64,000 nucleotides of DNA, from contig MGTY01000053.1 of NCBI GenBank assembly GCA_001799695.1, forward strand, positions 19,940 to 83,939, in the 5' to 3' direction. A program made the translations under genes and the position numbers. Source of the stretch: Elusimicrobia bacterium GWA2_69_24 (GTDB lineage Bacteria > Elusimicrobiota > Elusimicrobia > UBA1565). Below are positions 27,901 through 38,365 of the stretch, in pieces; positions within the stretch are counted from its first letter, which is position 1, and every line of letters begins with the position of its first letter. The notes below the pieces were generated by a model. That model searched no databases, was not told the origin of the DNA, and saw nothing but the letters and a program-made list of their open reading frames with translations.

Positions 27901-30900
27901 GCCCTCGGTCTCGTTGAAGGTCCAGTACGCCACCGGCCGCGGGCCCAGCGGGGCCGCCGCGGGGCGGGACAACCCGGCCGTGACGTCCTGCAGGGTGACC
28001 TGGGCCGTCACCCCGGTCCGCAGGTCCACGTAGTTCGGCTCCAGCGCGACCCCGCCGGTCGAATTGAAGACCTGGAACCCGGAGGCCGCGGGAGAGGTGA
28101 TGTCCGTCACGAAGGTCCCGGTCGGCCCCCACGGCCCGAACAGCCCCAGCGCGCTCTGCGACCGGACGCGCCAATAGTAGGTCGTGCTCTCGGCCAGGGT
28201 GAAGCTGGAGAGGTAGACCCCGGTCACCCAGGGCACGGCGATGTCCGCCACCGTCGCCGGAGTGGATATGCTGATGCGGACGTTCGCGGCTCCGAACGCC
28301 GGGTCCCCGCTGGATACCTGGACGAAGAACCTGCCGCCCATTCCCTGCACCATCGGCGTCGACGGCCCCATCCAGTAGAGATCCGGCCGGTTACCGGCGA
28401 AGCTCCCGTTCCCGGGGAGCATGGGGGTGGAGAGGGAAACGGGGGTGTTGGTGTCCACCAGGACCCCGAAAGGTCCGGCGGTCAGCACGTTCCCCGCCAG
28501 GTCCGCGGCGTGGAAGCGCAGCTGGTTGGTGGCCCGGTTCCCGGTCAAGGTGCTCGTCGAGGTCACCAGGTCGAGCGCCTCCACCCGCAAGGTATGGTCG
28601 GAGGCGGCCGCGCCATGCGCCCCCGTCCTGGACACGTAGCGGACGTCCGCGCTGCGCGTGGAGGCCACGACCCGCCACGTCCGCCCCGCGTCCGTGGAAT
28701 AGGAGACGAAATAGGGGTCCCCGCGCCCGCGGTCGGCCGCGACCTCGTCGGCCGAGAGCTCGCGGTCGAGGATGCGGGCCTCGTCTATGACGCCCTTGAA
28801 GAGCTGCCCGTTGTCGTTGCGCCCCACATAGAGGATCCCGGCATCCGTCGCCTGGACCCCGAACGCGGCGGACCCCAGGTCGCTCCCGTCCAGGAAGAAG
28901 CGGCCGGCCGAACCGTCGTAGGTGAAGGCCACGTGCTGCCAGGCGCCGGTGCTCAGCACCGGGCCCAAGCTCTGGGTCGCCCCGCCCATGGTCACCGTAA
29001 GGCGGCCGTCGCTCAGGAAGAAACGCATCGGCTCCGAGTTTCCCCAGCCCAGGATCCCCAGCGCCCCGGCCGTAGACGCCGGCCGGATCCAGGCTTCCAC
29101 GGTGCGGGCGGAAGCGCCCAGAGGCAGGCGCTCCGGAGAGGTCTTGCGCAGGTCCTCGCTGCCGGTGAACTGCAGTCCCGTCCCGAACCGCCCGGCGGCG
29201 CGCGTGGGCGTCGCCGACACGGGGGTCAGGACGTTCAGGCCGGAGGCCGCGTCCCCCCAGGAGGCTCCCGAGGCTTCGTCGAACCGGTACAGGCTCACCG
29301 TCCCGCTCACCGGAGCCGCGGGCGCCGGACCGTCCAGGCTCAACCCCGAGGTCGCGTCCCGGACCGTCACCTGCGCCGTCACGCCCGAGGCGAGGTCGTT
29401 GAACTGGCTCTCGCCCAGCGCTCCCCCCGTCGAATCATAGGAGACGAAGCCCGAGCCCTGGGGCGGCGTGCGGTCCACCCAGAAAGGGCCGAAATCCTGC
29501 TGGGTCCCGGCGCCGCCCGGCTGTGGGTCGAAGGCCCGCGCATGGAAATACCAGTCGCTCCCATCCGCGGTGGCCGTGTACGTCGCCTTCTTGTTGGCCG
29601 AGGTCCAGGAGGGGGCCGCCTCCGTCATATCGGTGGCCGGGGCATTGTCCCAGGCGGCATGGAAGTGGTCGACGTTCTGGGCTCCGAAGTTCCCCACGAA
29701 GACGATTGACGAGATGTTCACCCAGGCCCCGGCGACGGTCTCGGCCGTCACCCGCGCCTCCGCGCCCACCACCGTGCGCGTGGCCGATTTTAGCGGAAAG
29801 GTCCCGGTGTCCATGCTGTCGGTAGACCCGGCCAGCAGGAAATCCTGGGTCGCCGCCAGCTGGAGGCCGAGGTCCGCCGTGAGCTGGGCGGAATCGCCCA
29901 CGTCCCAGGAGAAGAAGAAGGTCTTGGTGGACGCGCTGACCGTCTGCGCCTTGCCTTGCGCCGCCAGGGTGAAGGTAGCCTTCCCCACCGCGAAATTCGC
30001 CACGGTCTGGAGCAGGGAGTCGACGGCGGCATCGAAGACTCCGTCCCCATCGTCCGCGTACATCTTCAGGTCGGCGACGCCGCTCTCGGCGCCCGTCCCG
30101 GCGTGCGCGACCGAGACCTGGTTCACGGTCGCGAAGTCGCGGGTGGTCCAGAGCTGCAGCTTGAGCAGCGGGACCAGCGTCTGATTGCGGAACATGAACG
30201 AGGGGGTGATGTCCGTCCCGCTCGCGTACAGGACGTCGGCGACGTCGTTGACCACGGTGTTGGTCGAGCGGCCGTAGCCCTGGGGCTCGCCCTGCATGCT
30301 GCCATGATTCGCGGTGACCCCCCCGGCGTCCGGGACGATGGCGCTCTCCCCGCTGAGGTCGAAGTGGTAGTGGGCCACCGTGCTGCCGTCGGAGGAGTTG
30401 CGCCGGGCCGGCACGAAAGCGGTGGAGGTCGAGTAGCGCACGAAATTGGAGACCCGGACCTCGTCGAGCTCGCCGTCGAGGTACTGGCCGGAGGCGTCCG
30501 CCGTGTTGGGCCCCCCCACGGCCAGGTCGCTCACCGCGTCGCCGATCCCGCCGCTGAAGCCCGCCCCGGTCAGGGGCGCGCCGTCCACGAACAGCATGCG
30601 GCCGACCGTGGCATCCTGCACGGCCGCGACATGGTGCCAGCGGCCGTCATTGACCGTCACGGGACTGCCGTCTCGGGACGCGCAAAGGGCGACGTTGCCG
30701 ATGAAGAAGGTGGGGACTCCGGCCGCGCAGCCCCCCGCGCCCAGCCAGAGACGGTAGCCGGTGCCCCCCGTGGAGTTGCCGCGGGTGATGACGGCGCGGT
30801 CGGCTCCCGCGTCCGTCGTCCGCAGCCAGGCCTCCAGGGTCAGGGCCGTGACGTTCATGTTGGGGTCCACGGCGGCGGTCAGCCGGTCGTTCAAGCCGTC

Positions 30901-33519
30901 GAAGTGCAGGCCGGGGAAATCGATCGCACGGACGCCGCCGCCCAGGACCGTGAAGGCCTCGCCGTCGAGCCGCAAGGAGACCGTGGCCGCCTCCACCGGG
31001 AGGTAGGCCGGGGCCAGCTCGACGCCGATGAAGAAGGCGCGGGTGGTGTTCTGCGTCAGGGTCTGCGGGTTGATGGTCAGAGCCGCGGCGCTGGACGAGA
31101 AAACCGCCAGCTGGGACCGGGTGGCCAGCTTCTCGGCGCCGCTCAGTTCCCCGTCGAGATTGAGGTCCTCGTAGACCGCGACGCGCGAGACGCCCTCGTC
31201 CGGCAGGGTCCCTTCCTTGCGCACGCGCAGTCCGGTCCACACAAGGTTGGCGCTCTCGGCCCAGAGCCGGACATGGGCCAGGGGGACGATGTCCCCCTGC
31301 AGGGCCGAGACATGCGCGGTCTGCGTGGTGACCTCGAGCAGGGCCGGCGCCCAGAGGCCGGTGGTCGCGTTGGAAAGGGCGGAGCGGACCCCGAAGGCGT
31401 CCTTCGTCGTGAGCGCGAAATAGTACGGCCTCCCCGCCTCCACCGCCACGGTCCTCGCGGCGGCGGCCCCGGCGGCGTCCCCCGCGGCGGAGAGCAGCGC
31501 ACTCCCCGAAGCCGCCAGGTACTTGGCCTGGGAATTCAGGGCCCCGGCGGTGGACCAGCGGATGTCATAGACCGCTCCCGACTGCAGGTTCCCGGCCGGA
31601 CCGTTCTCCCCGGGCGCCGTGAAATGCAGCTTGACCCACGCCCAGGACGAGCTGGCGACTTCGTAGGAGGGCGCGGAGACGAGGTTGGCCACGGCCGCGG
31701 GGGCCGCCAGCCAGGCCGTCCCCTCCGATGACTCGGAGGAACGCAGCTGATCGCCGTCCTCCGTGGTCACCGCCCAATAGGCCGTCGTCTCCTTCTGCAT
31801 GGCGAGCTTGAGTCCCCGCTGTCCGGCTCCCAGCCGTGTGCTGTAGAGGTCCGAGCCGCCTCCCGAATAGCCGTCGAGCGAGAAGCGCGGCGGGACCGTC
31901 CACGTCGTGCTGCTGCCCGGCGTCGTCGTGCCGACCCGGACGAGGTACTCCAGCGCGGCGGCCGGCGTCGTGGCGTCGGACCCTCCCGTCCACGAGAGCG
32001 TCAGGGTCCCGGAAGAGGCGAAGGGGAAGTATTCCGCGAAAGCAGCGGAGAGCGTGGAGGGCGCTCCGGGGACGGCATGCGCCGCCGGAGAATCGTTGCG
32101 TACGACGTAGGCATCCATGCCCGAGTCGTTGGCCACCGCGAGGTCCAGGTCCCCGTCCCCGTCAAGGTCTCCCCACGAGACTCCCTGCGAGGTCCCGGCG
32201 GAACCGGGCACGACGATCTTCGTGAAGGATGGAAATCCGTCGTTGCGCAGGAGTACCGTGCCTTCCCCCCCATGGTTGGAGACGGCCAGGTCGAAATCGC
32301 CGTCCGAGTCGTAATCCGCCCAGGCGATGCCCTCCGAATCGCCGCCGGAGCCCGCCAAGGCGACCAGCGCGAAGCTCCCGCCGTCATTGCGCAGCAGGTA
32401 CTCATCGCCCGCGGTGGCCACGGCCAGATCCAGGTCCCCGTCGCCGTCATAGTCCGCCCAGGCCGCCGTACGCACGGCGCTCCCCGAGCCCGCCAGGGCG
32501 CCGGCCGTGAAGGTCGAGTTCCCGACGTTGGTCAGGAGCGCCGCGTTCGTCCCGAGTCCGAAGACCAGATCGAGATCGCCGTCGTTGTCGTAATCGCCCG
32601 CCGCCACCCCCTGCGAATTGCGCAGGTTCGAGATCGGGCCCGCCGTGAAGACCCCGCCGGCGTTCCAGAGGATGGCCGCGTCGAGGTTCCCGGTGACGTT
32701 CGCCGCGGCCAGGTCCAGGTCGCCGTCATTGTCGAAGTCCCCCCAGGCGACCCCGCTCCCCCCGCCGTCGCCGGGAAGGTCCACCTGGGTGAAGGCGCCG
32801 CCGCCGTCGTTGCGCAGGAGATGGGCGTCGCGGGCGCCGCCGCCCCGCTCCCCCACCGCCAGGTCGAGGTCCCCGTCGCGGTCGTAGTCGGCCCAGGCCG
32901 CCCCGTAGGTCTGGGCGCCCGCGCCGCGGATCACCTGGGTGAAGCCCCCGCCGCCCTCGTTGTGCAGGAGATAGGCCTGCCCCCCGGCGTACTCCACCAC
33001 GGCCAGGTCCTGCCGCCCGTCGCCGTCATAGTCGCCCCAGGCGATGCCGACGGAATCGCCCCCCATCGCGGCCGGGACGAGGATCGCGCTCTGGGCCGTG
33101 GCGCAGACCGACAGGCCGGAGGTCTCGCCGACCGAGTTGGTGGATTTTACGGCGAAATAGTGCGTGGCCGCGGTGTCGAGGAAATCGAGGGTATAGGTCT
33201 GTCGCGCGCTCCGCGCGGCGTTGGTGGGGATGTCCAGCGAGTAGTTCGCGGAGAGATACGCCGCGTCGTCCGGGATGGGCGCGAAGGACGAGTAGCGCAC
33301 GGAGAAGAATCCCCCGGTCAGGTCCTGGTCCTCCGGGGCGGTCCAAGTCAGGGTCACGCTCATGGAGCTGGCCCCCAGACCCGTGGAGACGACGGCCGCG
33401 ACCCCGAGGGTCGTGATGGGGGAAGGGGCCGCGGCGTGGGCGGCCGCCCCCGTGATCAACATACCCGCGACCGCTGAGAGGATGCCGATGCGCCTCAGGG
33501 AAAGTGTGGAAGGGGCCAC
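18952..33519 (-). CDS. Giant exported multi-domain repeat protein (4855 residues)
   Basis: A signal peptide ends near A-A-A-H-A (about residue 30). Residues about 155-480 hold seven FG-GAP/VCBS-type repeats (W-x-D-Y-D-x-D-G-D-L-D-L-A). Fibronectin-III/Ig-like segments alternate with four LamG-like domains (about 875-1020, 1445-1590, 1905-2065, 2895-3050; each with E-A-W or A-I-W and D-E-A/V-R signatures). A kelch-like propeller lies at about 2355-2630. Roughly ten 150-residue units with D-x-D-V-x-x-V and Y-F-x-T-x-x-I/V patterns occur, eight of them in tandem between about 3250 and 4560. The last 90 residues ([17 protein letters not shown]) form a FlgD/T9SS-type C-terminal domain. GTG 33519 is preferred to GTG 33555 because a -10 box ends 7 bases before it. 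A surface or secreted adhesin-like role is inferred. Confidence 0.85.
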   Translation of the reverse strand: MAPSTLSLRRIGILSAVAGMLITGAAAHAAAPSPITTLGVAAVVSTGLGASSMSVTLTWTAPEDQDLTGGFFSVRYSSFAPIPDDAAYLSANYSLDIPTNAARSARQTYTLDFLDTAATHYFAVKSTNSVGETSGLSVCATAQSAILVPAAMGGDSVGIAWGDYDGDGRQDLAVVEYAGGQAYLLHNEGGGGFTQVIRGAGAQTYGAAWADYDRDGDLDLAVGERGGGARDAHLLRNDGGGAFTQVDLPGDGGGSGVAWGDFDNDGDLDLAAANVTGNLDAAILWNAGGVFTAGPISNLRNSQGVAAGDYDNDGDLDLVFGLGTNAALLTNVGNSTFTAGALAGSGSAVRTAAWADYDGDGDLDLAVATAGDEYLLRNDGGSFALVALAGSGGDSEGIAWADYDSDGDFDLAVSNHGGEGTVLLRNDGFPSFTKIVVPGSAGTSQGVSWGDLDGDGDLDLAVANDSGMDAYVVRNDSPAAHAVPGAPSTLSAAFAEYFPFASSGTLTLSWTGGSDATTPAAALEYLVRVGTTTPGSSTTWTVPPRFSLDGYSGGGSDLYSTRLGAGQRGLKLAMQKETTAYWAVTTEDGDQLRSSESSEGTAWLAAPAAVANLVSAPSYEVASSSWAWVKLHFTAPGENGPAGNLQSGAVYDIRWSTAGALNSQAKYLAASGSALLSAAGDAAGAAAARTVAVEAGRPYYFALTTKDAFGVRSALSNATTGLWAPALLEVTTQTAHVSALQGDIVPLAHVRLWAESANLVWTGLRVRKEGTLPDEGVSRVAVYEDLNLDGELSGAEKLATRSQLAVFSSSAAALTINPQTLTQNTTRAFFIGVELAPAYLPVEAATVSLRLDGEAFTVLGGGVRAIDFPGLHFDGLNDRLTAAVDPNMNVTALTLEAWLRTTDAGADRAVITRGNSTGGTGYRLWLGAGGCAAGVPTFFIGNVALCASRDGSPVTVNDGRWHHVAAVQDATVGRMLFVDGAPLTGAGFSGGIGDAVSDLAVGGPNTADASGQYLDGELDEVRVSNFVRYSTSTAFVPARRNSSDGSTVAHYHFDLSGESAIVPDAGGVTANHGSMQGEPQGYGRSTNTVVNDVADVLYASGTDITPSFMFRNQTLVPLLKLQLWTTRDFATVNQVSVAHAGTGAESGVADLKMYADDGDGVFDAAVDSLLQTVANFAVGKATFTLAAQGKAQTVSASTKTFFFSWDVGDSAQLTADLGLQLAATQDFLLAGSTDSMDTGTFPLKSATRTVVGAEARVTAETVAGAWVNISSIVFVGNFGAQNVDHFHAAWDNAPATDMTEAAPSWTSANKKATYTATADGSDWYFHARAFDPQPGGAGTQQDFGPFWVDRTPPQGSGFVSYDSTGGALGESQFNDLASGVTAQVTVRDATSGLSLDGPAPAAPVSGTVSLYRFDEASGASWGDAASGLNVLTPVSATPTRAAGRFGTGLQFTGSEDLRKTSPERLPLGASARTVEAWIRPASTAGALGILGWGNSEPMRFFLSDGRLTVTMGGATQSLGPVLSTGAWQHVAFTYDGSAGRFFLDGSDLGSAAFGVQATDAGILYVGRNDNGQLFKGVIDEARILDRELSADEVAADRGRGDPYFVSYSTDAGRTWRVVASTRSADVRYVSRTGAHGAAASDHTLRVEALDLVTSTSTLTGNRATNQLRFHAADLAGNVLTAGPFGVLVDTNTPVSLSTPMLPGNGSFAGNRPDLYWMGPSTPMVQGMGGRFFVQVSSGDPAFGAANVRISISTPATVADIAVPWVTGVYLSSFTLAESTTYYWRVRSQSALGLFGPWGPTGTFVTDITSPAASGFQVFNSTGGVALEPNYVDLRTGVTAQVTLQDVTAGLSRPAAAPLGPRPVAYWTFNETEGLSSLDASGNGNTGTLTCTGGGCEPARYGLTAFGAGLRCNGGQGLTAAKAQFDFPAGSDFTIEAWLNPDRVDNERVIAALGDIFVGAGTNYAFRIKDGKLYMTNASLGGFLTPTALVSAGVWQHLAAVIRGTNVSFYVNGVLKANGAWPGNSGGASMDFSLGTAINNLGVWSGSYVGLMDEVRVSSTALDAGQVADSYQQTAPGRFGVEVSTSAGYSWQVVSATAAVGGAPYLELSGAPGDTTANVLSIRNLSLAHSTSTLTGNRGTNQLRVMSVDRKGNYTLSGPYAVIVDTVAAASVSTPTLPMDGVYVSTTPNFAWRGPSTASLVGMGANPVFLLEVAANRAFAGPVISVSTPAAAAAADAFYTQGGYVPVIELADATTYFWRVRARSALGNYSPDLTVASFVTDFGSPTASGYVVFNSTDGAMPESLNIDLAAPVTAQALAADAGPAGLAVSAVAEAPPYGVVYTTAGVSMPPTYNAEWFEGSWGQAFVDPVPDPAAAVASLAVYQGKLYAGTSPLAKVFQYDGSAWTQSALLTGTTVSALAEFQGQLYAGLWDSDILYRYNGTSWTPAHDFGAPIRINALKEYNGQLYAATSDSGRVWAYDPVSGNWYVAFDSPSTELYSLEVFNGRLFAGGYPDIYMFDGSIWAVSLSKNATIFALKSFNGALYAGTDESGRVFRFDRTWNTSAVFDAPEDEIYRFGVHGGRLYAGVGPSNTARLYMFDGRDWLRGRSWGNANDRVSALQPYGGRLYFGMHADPDQAVVLVSTPIAAVLSGTDGDLGPQTLKVQGLQLRNSINGNLCGGSSACSATNQVRFQVSDRAGGVLSAGPYAILVDPLLSQPTVQYPGLGQFVREGQPTFSWLEASTQPTHLVQVSNQADFSALIVNQQTGNFTLTSPSSLPDAATYYWRVQARNSLGLWTGFSLPVSFAMDITAPSTAAYAHFNSTGGTLSEPMFGNLIAGVTAQFEFQDLNSGLSLVPASLLNRLGTWHFEEGSGGLALDASGNGRHGSLRGSPTRPSAVAGAGIGVGAGAGDSVDVGTIAALGYPGLTTAIWVRPGVLTVSSATVWASEQARLWYKADAGKVLYQVETDPAKNGGCALATAQTFNAETWTHLAFEMAFAAGENRLYVDGRLAASCAGAGTPGDTPYRFGNDGHIALGTAQPLNGRIDEARIFGAALTPAELQAELREPHYYLFYSTTAGSQWNAVSSTAPGSGAYLSVSGTPNDAVIQARNLTLTESTNSAVCAQAAACGATNQLRFIAADRAGNVRSAGLFSVLVDTSVPLPEVTSLTPLTTDSLYVTAWATDTLTGIQDYLFEASTSSLFDPPVTASPFVPQSTYTFTGLLSASTYYVRVIARDSVLNVSTPAVFAATATFATVDYSTFAVLPVSALQDGLVPMLGFTLKRSAADAYAAPYLDGVWVKRTGTAADGDVDKVRVYGDNGDAAFSALSDTLLAEASLDSGQARVDLAAVAKSQLLDVVVSTFFVVYRMDPAASVGLSIGLEISSATDIVLRHPGHAFGVFPTTTSLIPITDGANNLLLTPASLAPAGGAQPGANNIPMIELRGQTNTGTSVISSMVVTMSGTLAPNKITGLSVWRDADPMDGVFDPAGDERLSSGFSPFSNGVSTVVFTAQTSSRTWTVVERRLYLAVDLAADAEQNMGFQLQVATESHVTLENWADTVVMPFKPIQSSTLNVILQNTITVSPLSELPAAFVQGEEYAVLKTTLTVDAGTAQFRQLKVSRTGAGSDADVEFVGFWRDQNPDGAPFNRTLDVSLGSAAFSGGAATLRFSTQTLIVGTTYVYFVTYKIHPGANPGNELGAKVTSGNDLTVADANTGVAGPFPIQTSTRAITATVNKLLIPEWGDEAGGALVQGSDHAALLRLKVVSSKNEFDWLGLTVKSTGTAADSDVAAVNVFRDYDGDCAFDVGIDSRVTSGVDVFVSGTVSMALNQTISTMARCYFITASIADGAVPGRSVGVLVTTTSAFNLFAPNVVSSETVSWPLKGGPVDITQFANTVTVTTASIVPALGAEPGAQYVGLMSLVLQTDVSDAEWLSLRVDQTGSAADADVASVKLYYDINGAGSWDSSNLAQYQLVTSTTNRFGDNGASSVLLTFSTNPVLSPAPNEKRFFLVVDLSTSAAPGKAIVARANTSGFFTVKSPNTLNTNTSFVSGALAINPPPETMYVVWGDSAPATVTQGDANVPMLTLRAWMSGHSGAWSELKVTRSGAGADADVPFVKLYRDEDGDGLLTVAVDRRLSTATFVGGAAQLRFSTQTVTASTQTYFLTYDIKTTAGTGDTVGARIPAAGDFKIETPNTVSTLNFPLQSLNSAIQATRTGLFVVGTNQAPGELTQAATDQVMLSLSLQTTQYALTWNAITVRSSGTATDSDIAAVNVWEDVNKNGTVDAGTDTKITSGLNTFLGGVAVVSLNPVQEIGTQQERFLLTVDVAPFAEPGRTLAVVLESTAAFSLVSPNFGVNQGYPILSDVNTSMKKLAERLLVLPTDLAVNGINQGAQAALVKLEARASRNKTLWTQLRVQQAGTLGTNEITTVGIYRDLDGSGSFTDPDLLVGSAAFSGSQASIAFSSAQTVAVATQTYFITVEPKVDATVGADVRLLLQQTDFTIATPDAAPEANLPFNTSAPKILDARTPSQPVVSLAEGYFSSNFEYLPFSWASSVGTGTITGALYAVGTAPGATDILGWTAVAADQTAVRASGFPLLNGATYFVTMRVQASTGPASPVFESPLGVSTHGVLMDFQKPLPPALTVTSGDNAVLLTWTTLPGGVSGIKGYLIEYQLGSSPLWYNARTKVRSDPAAFAAAPAGARGESFLRAAALTADDLVQGNSYQATGLPAGTLTLRIRSVSGAGVLSPEGVVSRIQLGALPGSGISDASAYPNPFDSRQRSVNIHYVLNASADVSIKIFSVFGRSIKQLSFPPGGAGGSPGSNTVQWDGTDASGQKVSKGIYLAVIEANGSKSVLKIGVIH

Positions 33520-33526
33520 TACTGGA

Positions 33527-33569
33527 AGGTTAGCCGGGAAAGGTCCGGCAATCACGAAATAATCCTGAA
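33527..33569 (-). promoter_or_regulatory. Promoter of the giant gene with tandem activator box
   Basis: The same architecture as at 18699-18741: TTCAGGATT, two bases, TTCGTGATT, 17 bases, -10 box TAACCT (33532-33527), 7 bases, GTG 33519. Twenty of 22 bases match the other box. The identical 17-base spacing from the half-site to the -10 box in both copies argues for function. Confidence 0.7.
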
Positions 33570-33600
33570 GAACTCCCCGTCTTCTCCGCGGGGGGTCTTT

Positions 33601-33975
33601 TCACTTCAGGATGCGGCGCTCCAGGACCTTGACCCGCGCGAGGAGCATCTTGCTGTCGAAGGGCTTGGTCAGGTAGTCGTCCGCCCCCCGCTCGTACCCC
33701 GAGACCTGGTCTTCCACGAGCGCCCGCACGGTCAGCATCAGGATGGGCATGCTCTGGCAGCGCGGGGTCTCCCGGACCTTGCGAGTCAGCTCCATCCCGT
33801 CCATGTTGGGCATGTTGAGGTCCAGCACGGCCATGTCGACCTTCTTCTTCTGGATGAACTCCCAGGCCTCAACCCCGTCCTTGGCGCGCACGACGGAATA
33901 GCCGCCCTGCGTCAGGATCTCGGTCACCAGCTCCCGGAACATGTCGTCGTCGTCCGCCACCAGGATAGTCCTCAT
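33601..33975 (-). CDS. Single-domain response regulator
   Basis: This 124-residue CheY-like receiver has an intact acidic cluster (D8-D10), phospho-acceptor D52, T82 in the L-T-V-R segment, and K104 in Y-L-T-K-P-F. There is no output domain. It is the third gene of an operon of three regulators, 17 bases after the winged-helix regulator. It lies directly upstream of the giant exported protein gene. It may relay phosphate to the other proteins. Confidence 0.93.
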   Translation of the reverse strand: MRTILVADDDDMFRELVTEILTQGGYSVVRAKDGVEAWEFIQKKKVDMAVLDLNMPNMDGMELTRKVRETPRCQSMPILMLTVRALVEDQVSGYERGADDYLTKPFDSKMLLARVKVLERRILK

Positions 33976-33992
33976 GCCTAACCCCCGCTCCC

Positions 33993-34709
33993 TTACTTGT
34001 CCTGAAAAACGTAGCCGACCCCGTAGATGGTCCGGATCATGCCGTTATAACGGCCCAGCTTCCGGCGCAGCGATTCGATGTGCTTGTCCACGGTCCCCGA
34101 CTGCACGTCGCCGCAGGTGGCCTTCCAAACGGTTTCCAGGATGAAATGCCGCTCCAGGACCTTCCCCGGCTGCTCCAGGAACAGGGTCAGGAACTGGAAC
34201 TCCGTCCGGGTGAGGCCGGGCAGGGCGACCCATTGCCCGCGCGTGCCCTTCACCCAGACCTGCTGCCGGGAGCGGTCCAGCTTGACCTCGCCCCCCGGGG
34301 ATTTCAAGACGTCGAGCGCCGCCGCCAGGCTGGGCAGGATCCGCCGCAGATGGGTCTTGAGCTTGGCGATCAGCAGGCGGTCGTCCGTCGTGTTGACGAA
34401 ATAGTCGTCGGCTCCCGCCTCCAGGCCCTCGATCACCCGGTCCGGAGCGAGCCCCGGATCGGAGGTCATCACCACGGAGACCCCGGGGGCCTGGGCCCGT
34501 ATCCTGCGGATGGCTTCGGAGGTCCGCCCCCGCAGCAGTTCCCAGTCCACGAGCGCGATGCCGAGCCGGGCCTGGGAGGAGTCCACGAGCAGGGCCTCCG
34601 CGCTGGTGACGCCCGAGACCTGCCAGCCCTCCCGCAACAGAAGGGTCTCCCAACGCTTGATGCGCTGGATATCGGCGGTTGCGATCCAGAAAGTGAGCTG
34701 TCCCATCAC
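33993..34709 (-). CDS. OmpR-type winged-helix regulator with degenerate receiver
   Basis: This 238-residue protein has a receiver-like domain (1-115) in which D55 is present. The acidic pair near residue 11 is replaced (A-T-A-D) and the usual lysine near 106 is missing (F-V-N-T-T), so phosphorylation is doubtful. The C-terminal domain (about 140-236) is a typical Trans_reg_C winged helix: L-T-R-T-E-F-Q-F-L, W-K-A-T, V-D-K-H-I-E-S-L-R-R-K-L and I-R-T-I-Y-G-V-G-Y-V-F. Such proteins bind tandem direct repeats next to -35 boxes, as found before the giant gene and the motor operon. The ATG overlaps the preceding gene by 4 bases. Confidence 0.9.
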   Translation of the reverse strand: MMGQLTFWIATADIQRIKRWETLLLREGWQVSGVTSAEALLVDSSQARLGIALVDWELLRGRTSEAIRRIRAQAPGVSVVMTSDPGLAPDRVIEGLEAGADDYFVNTTDDRLLIAKLKTHLRRILPSLAAALDVLKSPGGEVKLDRSRQQVWVKGTRGQWVALPGLTRTEFQFLTLFLEQPGKVLERHFILETVWKATCGDVQSGTVDKHIESLRRKLGRYNGMIRTIYGVGYVFQDK

Positions 34710-35602
34710 ATTAGAGACTTATCCATCCCGGTCAGTTCGCGGATGTATTGCTGCAGGAGCCGCCAGTCCACGGGCTTGTGCAGGAGGCGCACGAACGGAT
34801 CCGTCTTGGGGACGATCTTTCGGGCCTCCTGCGGAGGCATGCCGGTCACGAAGATCACCGGGAGGTTCTTGCGGACCTGGTTGGAGGCGCGCAGCTTCTT
34901 GAGGGCATCCACCCCCGTTCCGAAGCCGGGCATCTCGATATCCGAGATGATCAAGGACAGGCGCATCCCTTCCGCCTGGATCACGGACTGGGCCGCGTCC
35001 TCGGCGCAGGTGACGCGATAGCCGGCGCTCTCCAGCTTGGCCACCAGCATGTCCCGGATGAGCGGGTCGTCGTCGACGATCAGGATGTACGTCCTCCCCG
35101 CGGGGGGCTTGGACACCGGACCCTCCATCTGGGAGAGGAGCGACGGCGCGACGACGGAGCCCGCGGGAGGCGGGGGCCCCCCCGCAGAGGGCGGCGGCGC
35201 TCCGGGCGCCGGGCGCGGCGGCTGGGTCGCCGGGCCGGGCGGGACGGAGCCCGGCAGCAGGGTCCGCGGTCCCTGCCCGGGCGGCGGCGCCCCGGGCGCC
35301 GGGCGCGGCGGCTGGGTCGCCGGGCCGGGCGGGACGGAGCCCGGCAGCAGGGTCCGCGGTCCCTGCCCGGGCGGCGGCGCTCCGGGCGCCGGGCGCGGCG
35401 GCTGGGTCGCCGGCTGGGCAGCGGGTCCCGTACCGGGGAGGGGCTGGCCCGGCACCGTACCGGGGCTCTTCACGATCTGGATCGCCTGGTCCACGACCGC
35501 CGCCGGAACCCCCTGCTTGACCAGCTGCTCGCGCAGGGCCGCGACCGGGAACTTGGCCTGGTATTGGCGGATATAGGCGACGACCTGCTGCAAGTTAGGC
35601 AT
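34706..35602 (-). CDS. Response regulator with Pro-rich repeat linker
   Basis: This 298-residue protein has three parts. An N-terminal helical domain (1-50) contains V-A-Y-I-R-Q-Y, V-A-A-L-R-E-Q-L-V-K-Q-G and A-V-V-D-Q-A-I-Q, a motif seen at the N-terminus of other bacterial proteins that sense or recruit. A Pro/Gly-rich linker (about 55-160) follows, made of a 30-residue unit repeated almost perfectly. A C-terminal receiver (about 168-295) has V-D-D-D-P, phospho-Asp in I-I-S-D-I-E-M-P-G and the lysine in L-H-K-P-V. It heads the three-regulator operon. The receiver at the C-terminus suggests that phosphorylation controls the N-terminal helices. Confidence 0.85.
   Translation of the reverse strand: MPNLQQVVAYIRQYQAKFPVAALREQLVKQGVPAAVVDQAIQIVKSPGTVPGQPLPGTGPAAQPATQPPRPAPGAPPPGQGPRTLLPGSVPPGPATQPPRPAPGAPPPGQGPRTLLPGSVPPGPATQPPRPAPGAPPPSAGGPPPPAGSVVAPSLLSQMEGPVSKPPAGRTYILIVDDDPLIRDMLVAKLESAGYRVTCAEDAAQSVIQAEGMRLSLIISDIEMPGFGTGVDALKKLRASNQVRKNLPVIFVTGMPPQEARKIVPKTDPFVRLLHKPVDWRLLQQYIRELTGMDKSLM
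35191..35413. repeat. 90-bp tandem repeat inside the response regulator gene
   Basis: Two full 90-bp units (35191-35280 and 35281-35370) differ at only one base (35201 T, 35291 C). A third copy breaks off at about 35413. Each unit encodes 30 residues rich in Pro, Gly and Ala. Near identity at DNA level shows recent duplication and predicts length variation between strains. Confidence 0.9.
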
Positions 35603-35674
35603 CGTTATGACGGCAAAGCGGGGACCATCCCCGGAATCGCTCCAGAGGCTCGGCGGACTTCCTGGTGCGGATTG

Positions 35675-35703
35675 AGTTTAATCGCCAAGCCCGGGAATTG
35701 CAA
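35675..35703 (-). promoter_or_regulatory. Promoter of the three-regulator operon
   Basis: On the minus strand TTGCAA (35703-35698) and TAAACT (35680-35675) are 17 bases apart. Transcription would start near 35668, giving a leader of about 65 bases that contains a small hairpin (35619-35633, arms CGGGGA/TCCCCG). Unlike many genes of the window it is not leaderless. Confidence 0.6.
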
Positions 35704-35714
35704 TATCAGAATCG

Positions 35715-36923
35715 TTACAAGCCTTCGAACGCCGTGCTGAGGCCCTGCCCCACTCCCACGCACAGACTGGTCAGGCCCCAGCGCGCCCCCCGCCGCCGCA
35801 TCTCATGCAGGAGCGTGACCGCGATGCGCGCGCCGCTGCACCCCAGCGGGTGCCCCAGCGCGATCGCCCCGCCCCGGACGTTGAGACGGGCCGGATCCAC
35901 CCCCAGCTCCCGCCCGCACGCCAGCACCTGCGCCGCGAAGGCCTCGTTGATCTCCAGCAGGTCGAAACGGTCCAGCGCGAAGCCCAGCCGGACCAGCAGC
36001 TTGCGCGTCGCAACCACGGGTCCGAGCCCCATCGCCCGGGGATCGACGCCCGCCGCAGCCGCGCCCCTCCAAACGGCCAGCGGCTTAAGGCCGAGCTTGG
36101 CGGCGCCGGACCGCTCCATCAGGAGCAGCGCGGCGGCGCCGTCGTTGAGAGAGGAGCTGTTGCCGGCGGTCACCGTCCCGCCCTTCCGGAAGGCCGGCCG
36201 CAGGGCGGCGAGGGACTGCGCGGTACAGTCGGGACGGGGCGTCTCATCCCGGTCCACGACCTGGTCCGGCCCCTTCCGCTGCGGGACGAGGACCGGGACG
36301 ATCTCCGCCGCGAAGACCTCCGCGCTCCCGGCGGTTGCCCGCCGGTGGCTTTCCGCCGCGAAGGCGTCCTGCTCCTCGCGCGCGATCCGAAAGCGCTCGG
36401 CGAGGTTCTCCGCGGTCTCCCCCATGCCTTCGAGCGGGAAGAGCTTCTCGAGCGCGGGGTTGGGGAAGCGCCAGCCCAGCGCCGTGTCGAAAGCGGTGAC
36501 GTTGCCGAACGGGAAAGCCTGGTCCGCCTTGGGAAACACCCAGGGCGCGCGGCTCATGCTCTCCACGCCGCCCGCCACGTAGGCGTCCCCTTCCCCGGCC
36601 AGGATGCAGCGCGCCGCGGCGTTCACCGCTTCCAGGCCGGAGGAGCAGAGCCGGTTGACGGTGCAGCCCGGGACCTCCTGCGGGAGCCCGGCGAGGAGCG
36701 CGGCCATGCGGGCCACGTTGCGGTTGTCCTCCCCCGCCTGGTTCGCGCAGCCGAGATAGACGTCGCAGATCGACCCGGGCTCCAGCTCGGGCACGCGGTC
36801 CAGGAGCCCCCGGATCGCGCGCGCGGCGAGATCGTCGGGACGCAGGGCGCTCAGCGCCCCCCCATGCCGGCCCATCGGCGTTCGCACGGCGGCCACGACC
36901 ACGGCTTCCCTCAAGGTCGTCAT
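35715..36923 (-). CDS. Acetyl-CoA acyltransferase (thiolase)
   Basis: This 402-residue thiolase cleaves 3-ketoacyl-CoA with CoA, or condenses acyl-CoAs. The nucleophile C93 lies in [12 protein letters not shown]358 lies in [11 protein letters not shown], and the second catalytic C388 in [15 protein letters not shown] is present. Overall it looks like PaaJ/PcaF/FadA-type degradative thiolases. The ATG at 36923 overlaps the dehydrogenase stop by 4 bases; a more upstream ATG inside that gene is not used. With its neighbour it makes the last two steps of a beta-oxidation-like pathway. Confidence 0.93.
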   Translation of the reverse strand: MTTLREAVVVAAVRTPMGRHGGALSALRPDDLAARAIRGLLDRVPELEPGSICDVYLGCANQAGEDNRNVARMAALLAGLPQEVPGCTVNRLCSSGLEAVNAAARCILAGEGDAYVAGGVESMSRAPWVFPKADQAFPFGNVTAFDTALGWRFPNPALEKLFPLEGMGETAENLAERFRIAREEQDAFAAESHRRATAGSAEVFAAEIVPVLVPQRKGPDQVVDRDETPRPDCTAQSLAALRPAFRKGGTVTAGNSSSLNDGAAALLLMERSGAAKLGLKPLAVWRGAAAAGVDPRAMGLGPVVATRKLLVRLGFALDRFDLLEINEAFAAQVLACGRELGVDPARLNVRGGAIALGHPLGCSGARIAVTLLHEMRRRGARWGLTSLCVGVGQGLSTAFEGL

Positions 36924-37972
36924 ACCCGTTCCTCCCAGGCGAAGGGCCCCTTCGGCCACTGCATCCCCAGCCGCATCGCCAGTTCCACGTCCGCCTCCGA
37001 AGCGATGCCCGCTCCCGTCAGGGTCCGGGCCTCCTCGGTCACGGCCTCCCGGACCGCCTGGACGATCTCTTCGGGCTTCGCCGGGTCCGACCCATAACCT
37101 TCCACCAGGTCCGCGAGCGCGGGGTTGGGGGACGCCGAGCCCCGCTCCCGGTACGCGTAGAAGCCCGCGTCGTCCCGGCGTCCGCGGCAGCCCCGGAGGA
37201 TGAGCTTGCGCTCGATCTCCGCCGGCCGCAGGCGCTCCGGGCGCCCCAAGAGCTCATAGAGGATCTCCGACACGGCGAGGTCCTCGTCGAGCCCGGCGAA
37301 ATCCGCCAGCTGGAACGGCCCGGCCGGGAACCCGCCGGCGGTGCGCAGGGCCGAGTCGATGCTCACCGGGTCGCCGCGCCCCCGCTCCAGCAGCCGCATG
37401 GCGCACAGGGACATGGGCCGGGAGACGCGGTTGACGATGAACCCGGCGGTGTCCTTGCAGCGCACCGCGGTCTTCCCCAGGCGCGACACGAAATCGAGGA
37501 CGGTCCCCATGGCCTCCTCGGATGCGTGCTCGTACCGGATGACCTCGACGAGCTTGGATATCGTCGGAGGCGTGAAGAAATGCACGCCGACCACGCGCTC
37601 CGGGTTCTCCACCGCCCGGGCGGCGATGGCGACGGGCAGGGCCGAGGTCTGCACCGCCAGCACGCAGGAACGGGAGACCCGCGAGTCCATGCGCCGCAGC
37701 AGGTCCTGCTTGGCCTGCGGCGCCTCCAGGCCGCACTCGATGGCGAGGTCGCAGGATTCGAGCTTGTCCAGGCGCGTCGCCTTGCGCATCAGGCTGAAGG
37801 CCCCGGGCTGTTCCGCCCGCTGCAGGCCGCGCAGGATACGGTCCTCGGCCGCCCCCAGGATCTCCTCGGTGTCGTCGACCAGGATGACCTCGAGTCCGGC
37901 CTGGACGCAGATCTGCGCGATCCCCGCGCCGATGCCCTCGGCTCCCACGATCCCGACCGTCCGCAGTTCCAT
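36920..37972 (-). CDS. 3-hydroxyacyl-CoA dehydrogenase
   Basis: This 350-residue protein has an N-terminal NAD-binding domain with [10 protein letters not shown] (family form GxGxMGxGIA, with a Glu in place of the usual second Gly). The segment G-V-H-F-F-T-P-P carries the catalytic His, and E-V-I-R and G-F-I-V-N-R-V follow, as in PaaH/FadB. A 3HCDH C-terminal domain (about 180-275) and a second, shorter copy (about 285-345) follow. It oxidises 3-hydroxyacyl-CoA to 3-ketoacyl-CoA, feeding the overlapping thiolase gene. No enoyl-CoA hydratase is seen here. Confidence 0.92.
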   Translation of the reverse strand: MELRTVGIVGAEGIGAGIAQICVQAGLEVILVDDTEEILGAAEDRILRGLQRAEQPGAFSLMRKATRLDKLESCDLAIECGLEAPQAKQDLLRRMDSRVSRSCVLAVQTSALPVAIAARAVENPERVVGVHFFTPPTISKLVEVIRYEHASEEAMGTVLDFVSRLGKTAVRCKDTAGFIVNRVSRPMSLCAMRLLERGRGDPVSIDSALRTAGGFPAGPFQLADFAGLDEDLAVSEILYELLGRPERLRPAEIERKLILRGCRGRRDDAGFYAYRERGSASPNPALADLVEGYGSDPAKPEEIVQAVREAVTEEARTLTGAGIASEADVELAMRLGMQWPKGPFAWEERV

Positions 37973-37984
37973 TCGCCCCGGGGC

Positions 37985-38365
37985 TCAGTCCGAGCCCAGC
38001 TCCTCCTGGACGGCGACGGCGAACTCCTTGAGGTCGAGCGGCTTGCAGAGTATCCGCTTCCCCTCACGGAACTCCACCAGACGGGCCTGCCGGTCGGGGG
38101 ATTTTCCGGTGATGAAGATGATGGGGATGTCCCGGGTCTGCGCCGAGGCGCGCAGGAGCATCTCCACGGTGCCGCCGCTGAGGCCCGGCATCTCCAGGTC
38201 CGAGATGATGAGGTCGGGCCGGACCTCGGGAGCCCGGCGGTAGAGCGAGGCCCCGTCGAAGACCACCACGACCTCATAGCCGAGCTCGGTGAGGTAATCG
38301 GTCAGGAGCGCGCAGCACTCCTTGTCGTCGTCGGCGACGAGGATCTTCTTCCTCACGGTTTCCAT
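37985..38365 (-). CDS. Single-domain response regulator
   Basis: This 126-residue CheY-like receiver has D12-D14 acidic residues, phospho-acceptor D56 in I-I-S-D-L-E-M-P-G, T87 in F-I-T-G and K108 in C-K-P-L. It resembles the receiver of the 34.7-35.6 kb protein (I-I-S-D-x-E-M-P-G, V-T-G/I-T-G), suggesting duplication. It overlaps the GNAT gene by 13 bases. Its place among metabolic genes gives no clue to its kinase. Confidence 0.92.
   Translation of the reverse strand: METVRKKILVADDDKECCALLTDYLTELGYEVVVVFDGASLYRRAPEVRPDLIISDLEMPGLSGGTVEMLLRASAQTRDIPIIFITGKSPDRQARLVEFREGKRILCKPLDLKEFAVAVQEELGSD

Noticed and set aside
18955-29709. A plus-strand open frame of 3584 codons antisense to the giant gene
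   Set aside because: High GC removes stop codons from the opposite strand. The translation is Arg/Gly/Val-rich without domain motifs, while the minus strand has clear LamG, FG-GAP and C-terminal domains.
33571-33600. Intrinsic terminator after the response regulator operon
   Set aside because: A short CCCCG/CGGGG pairing is possible, but on the transcribed (minus) strand it is not followed by a proper T-run.
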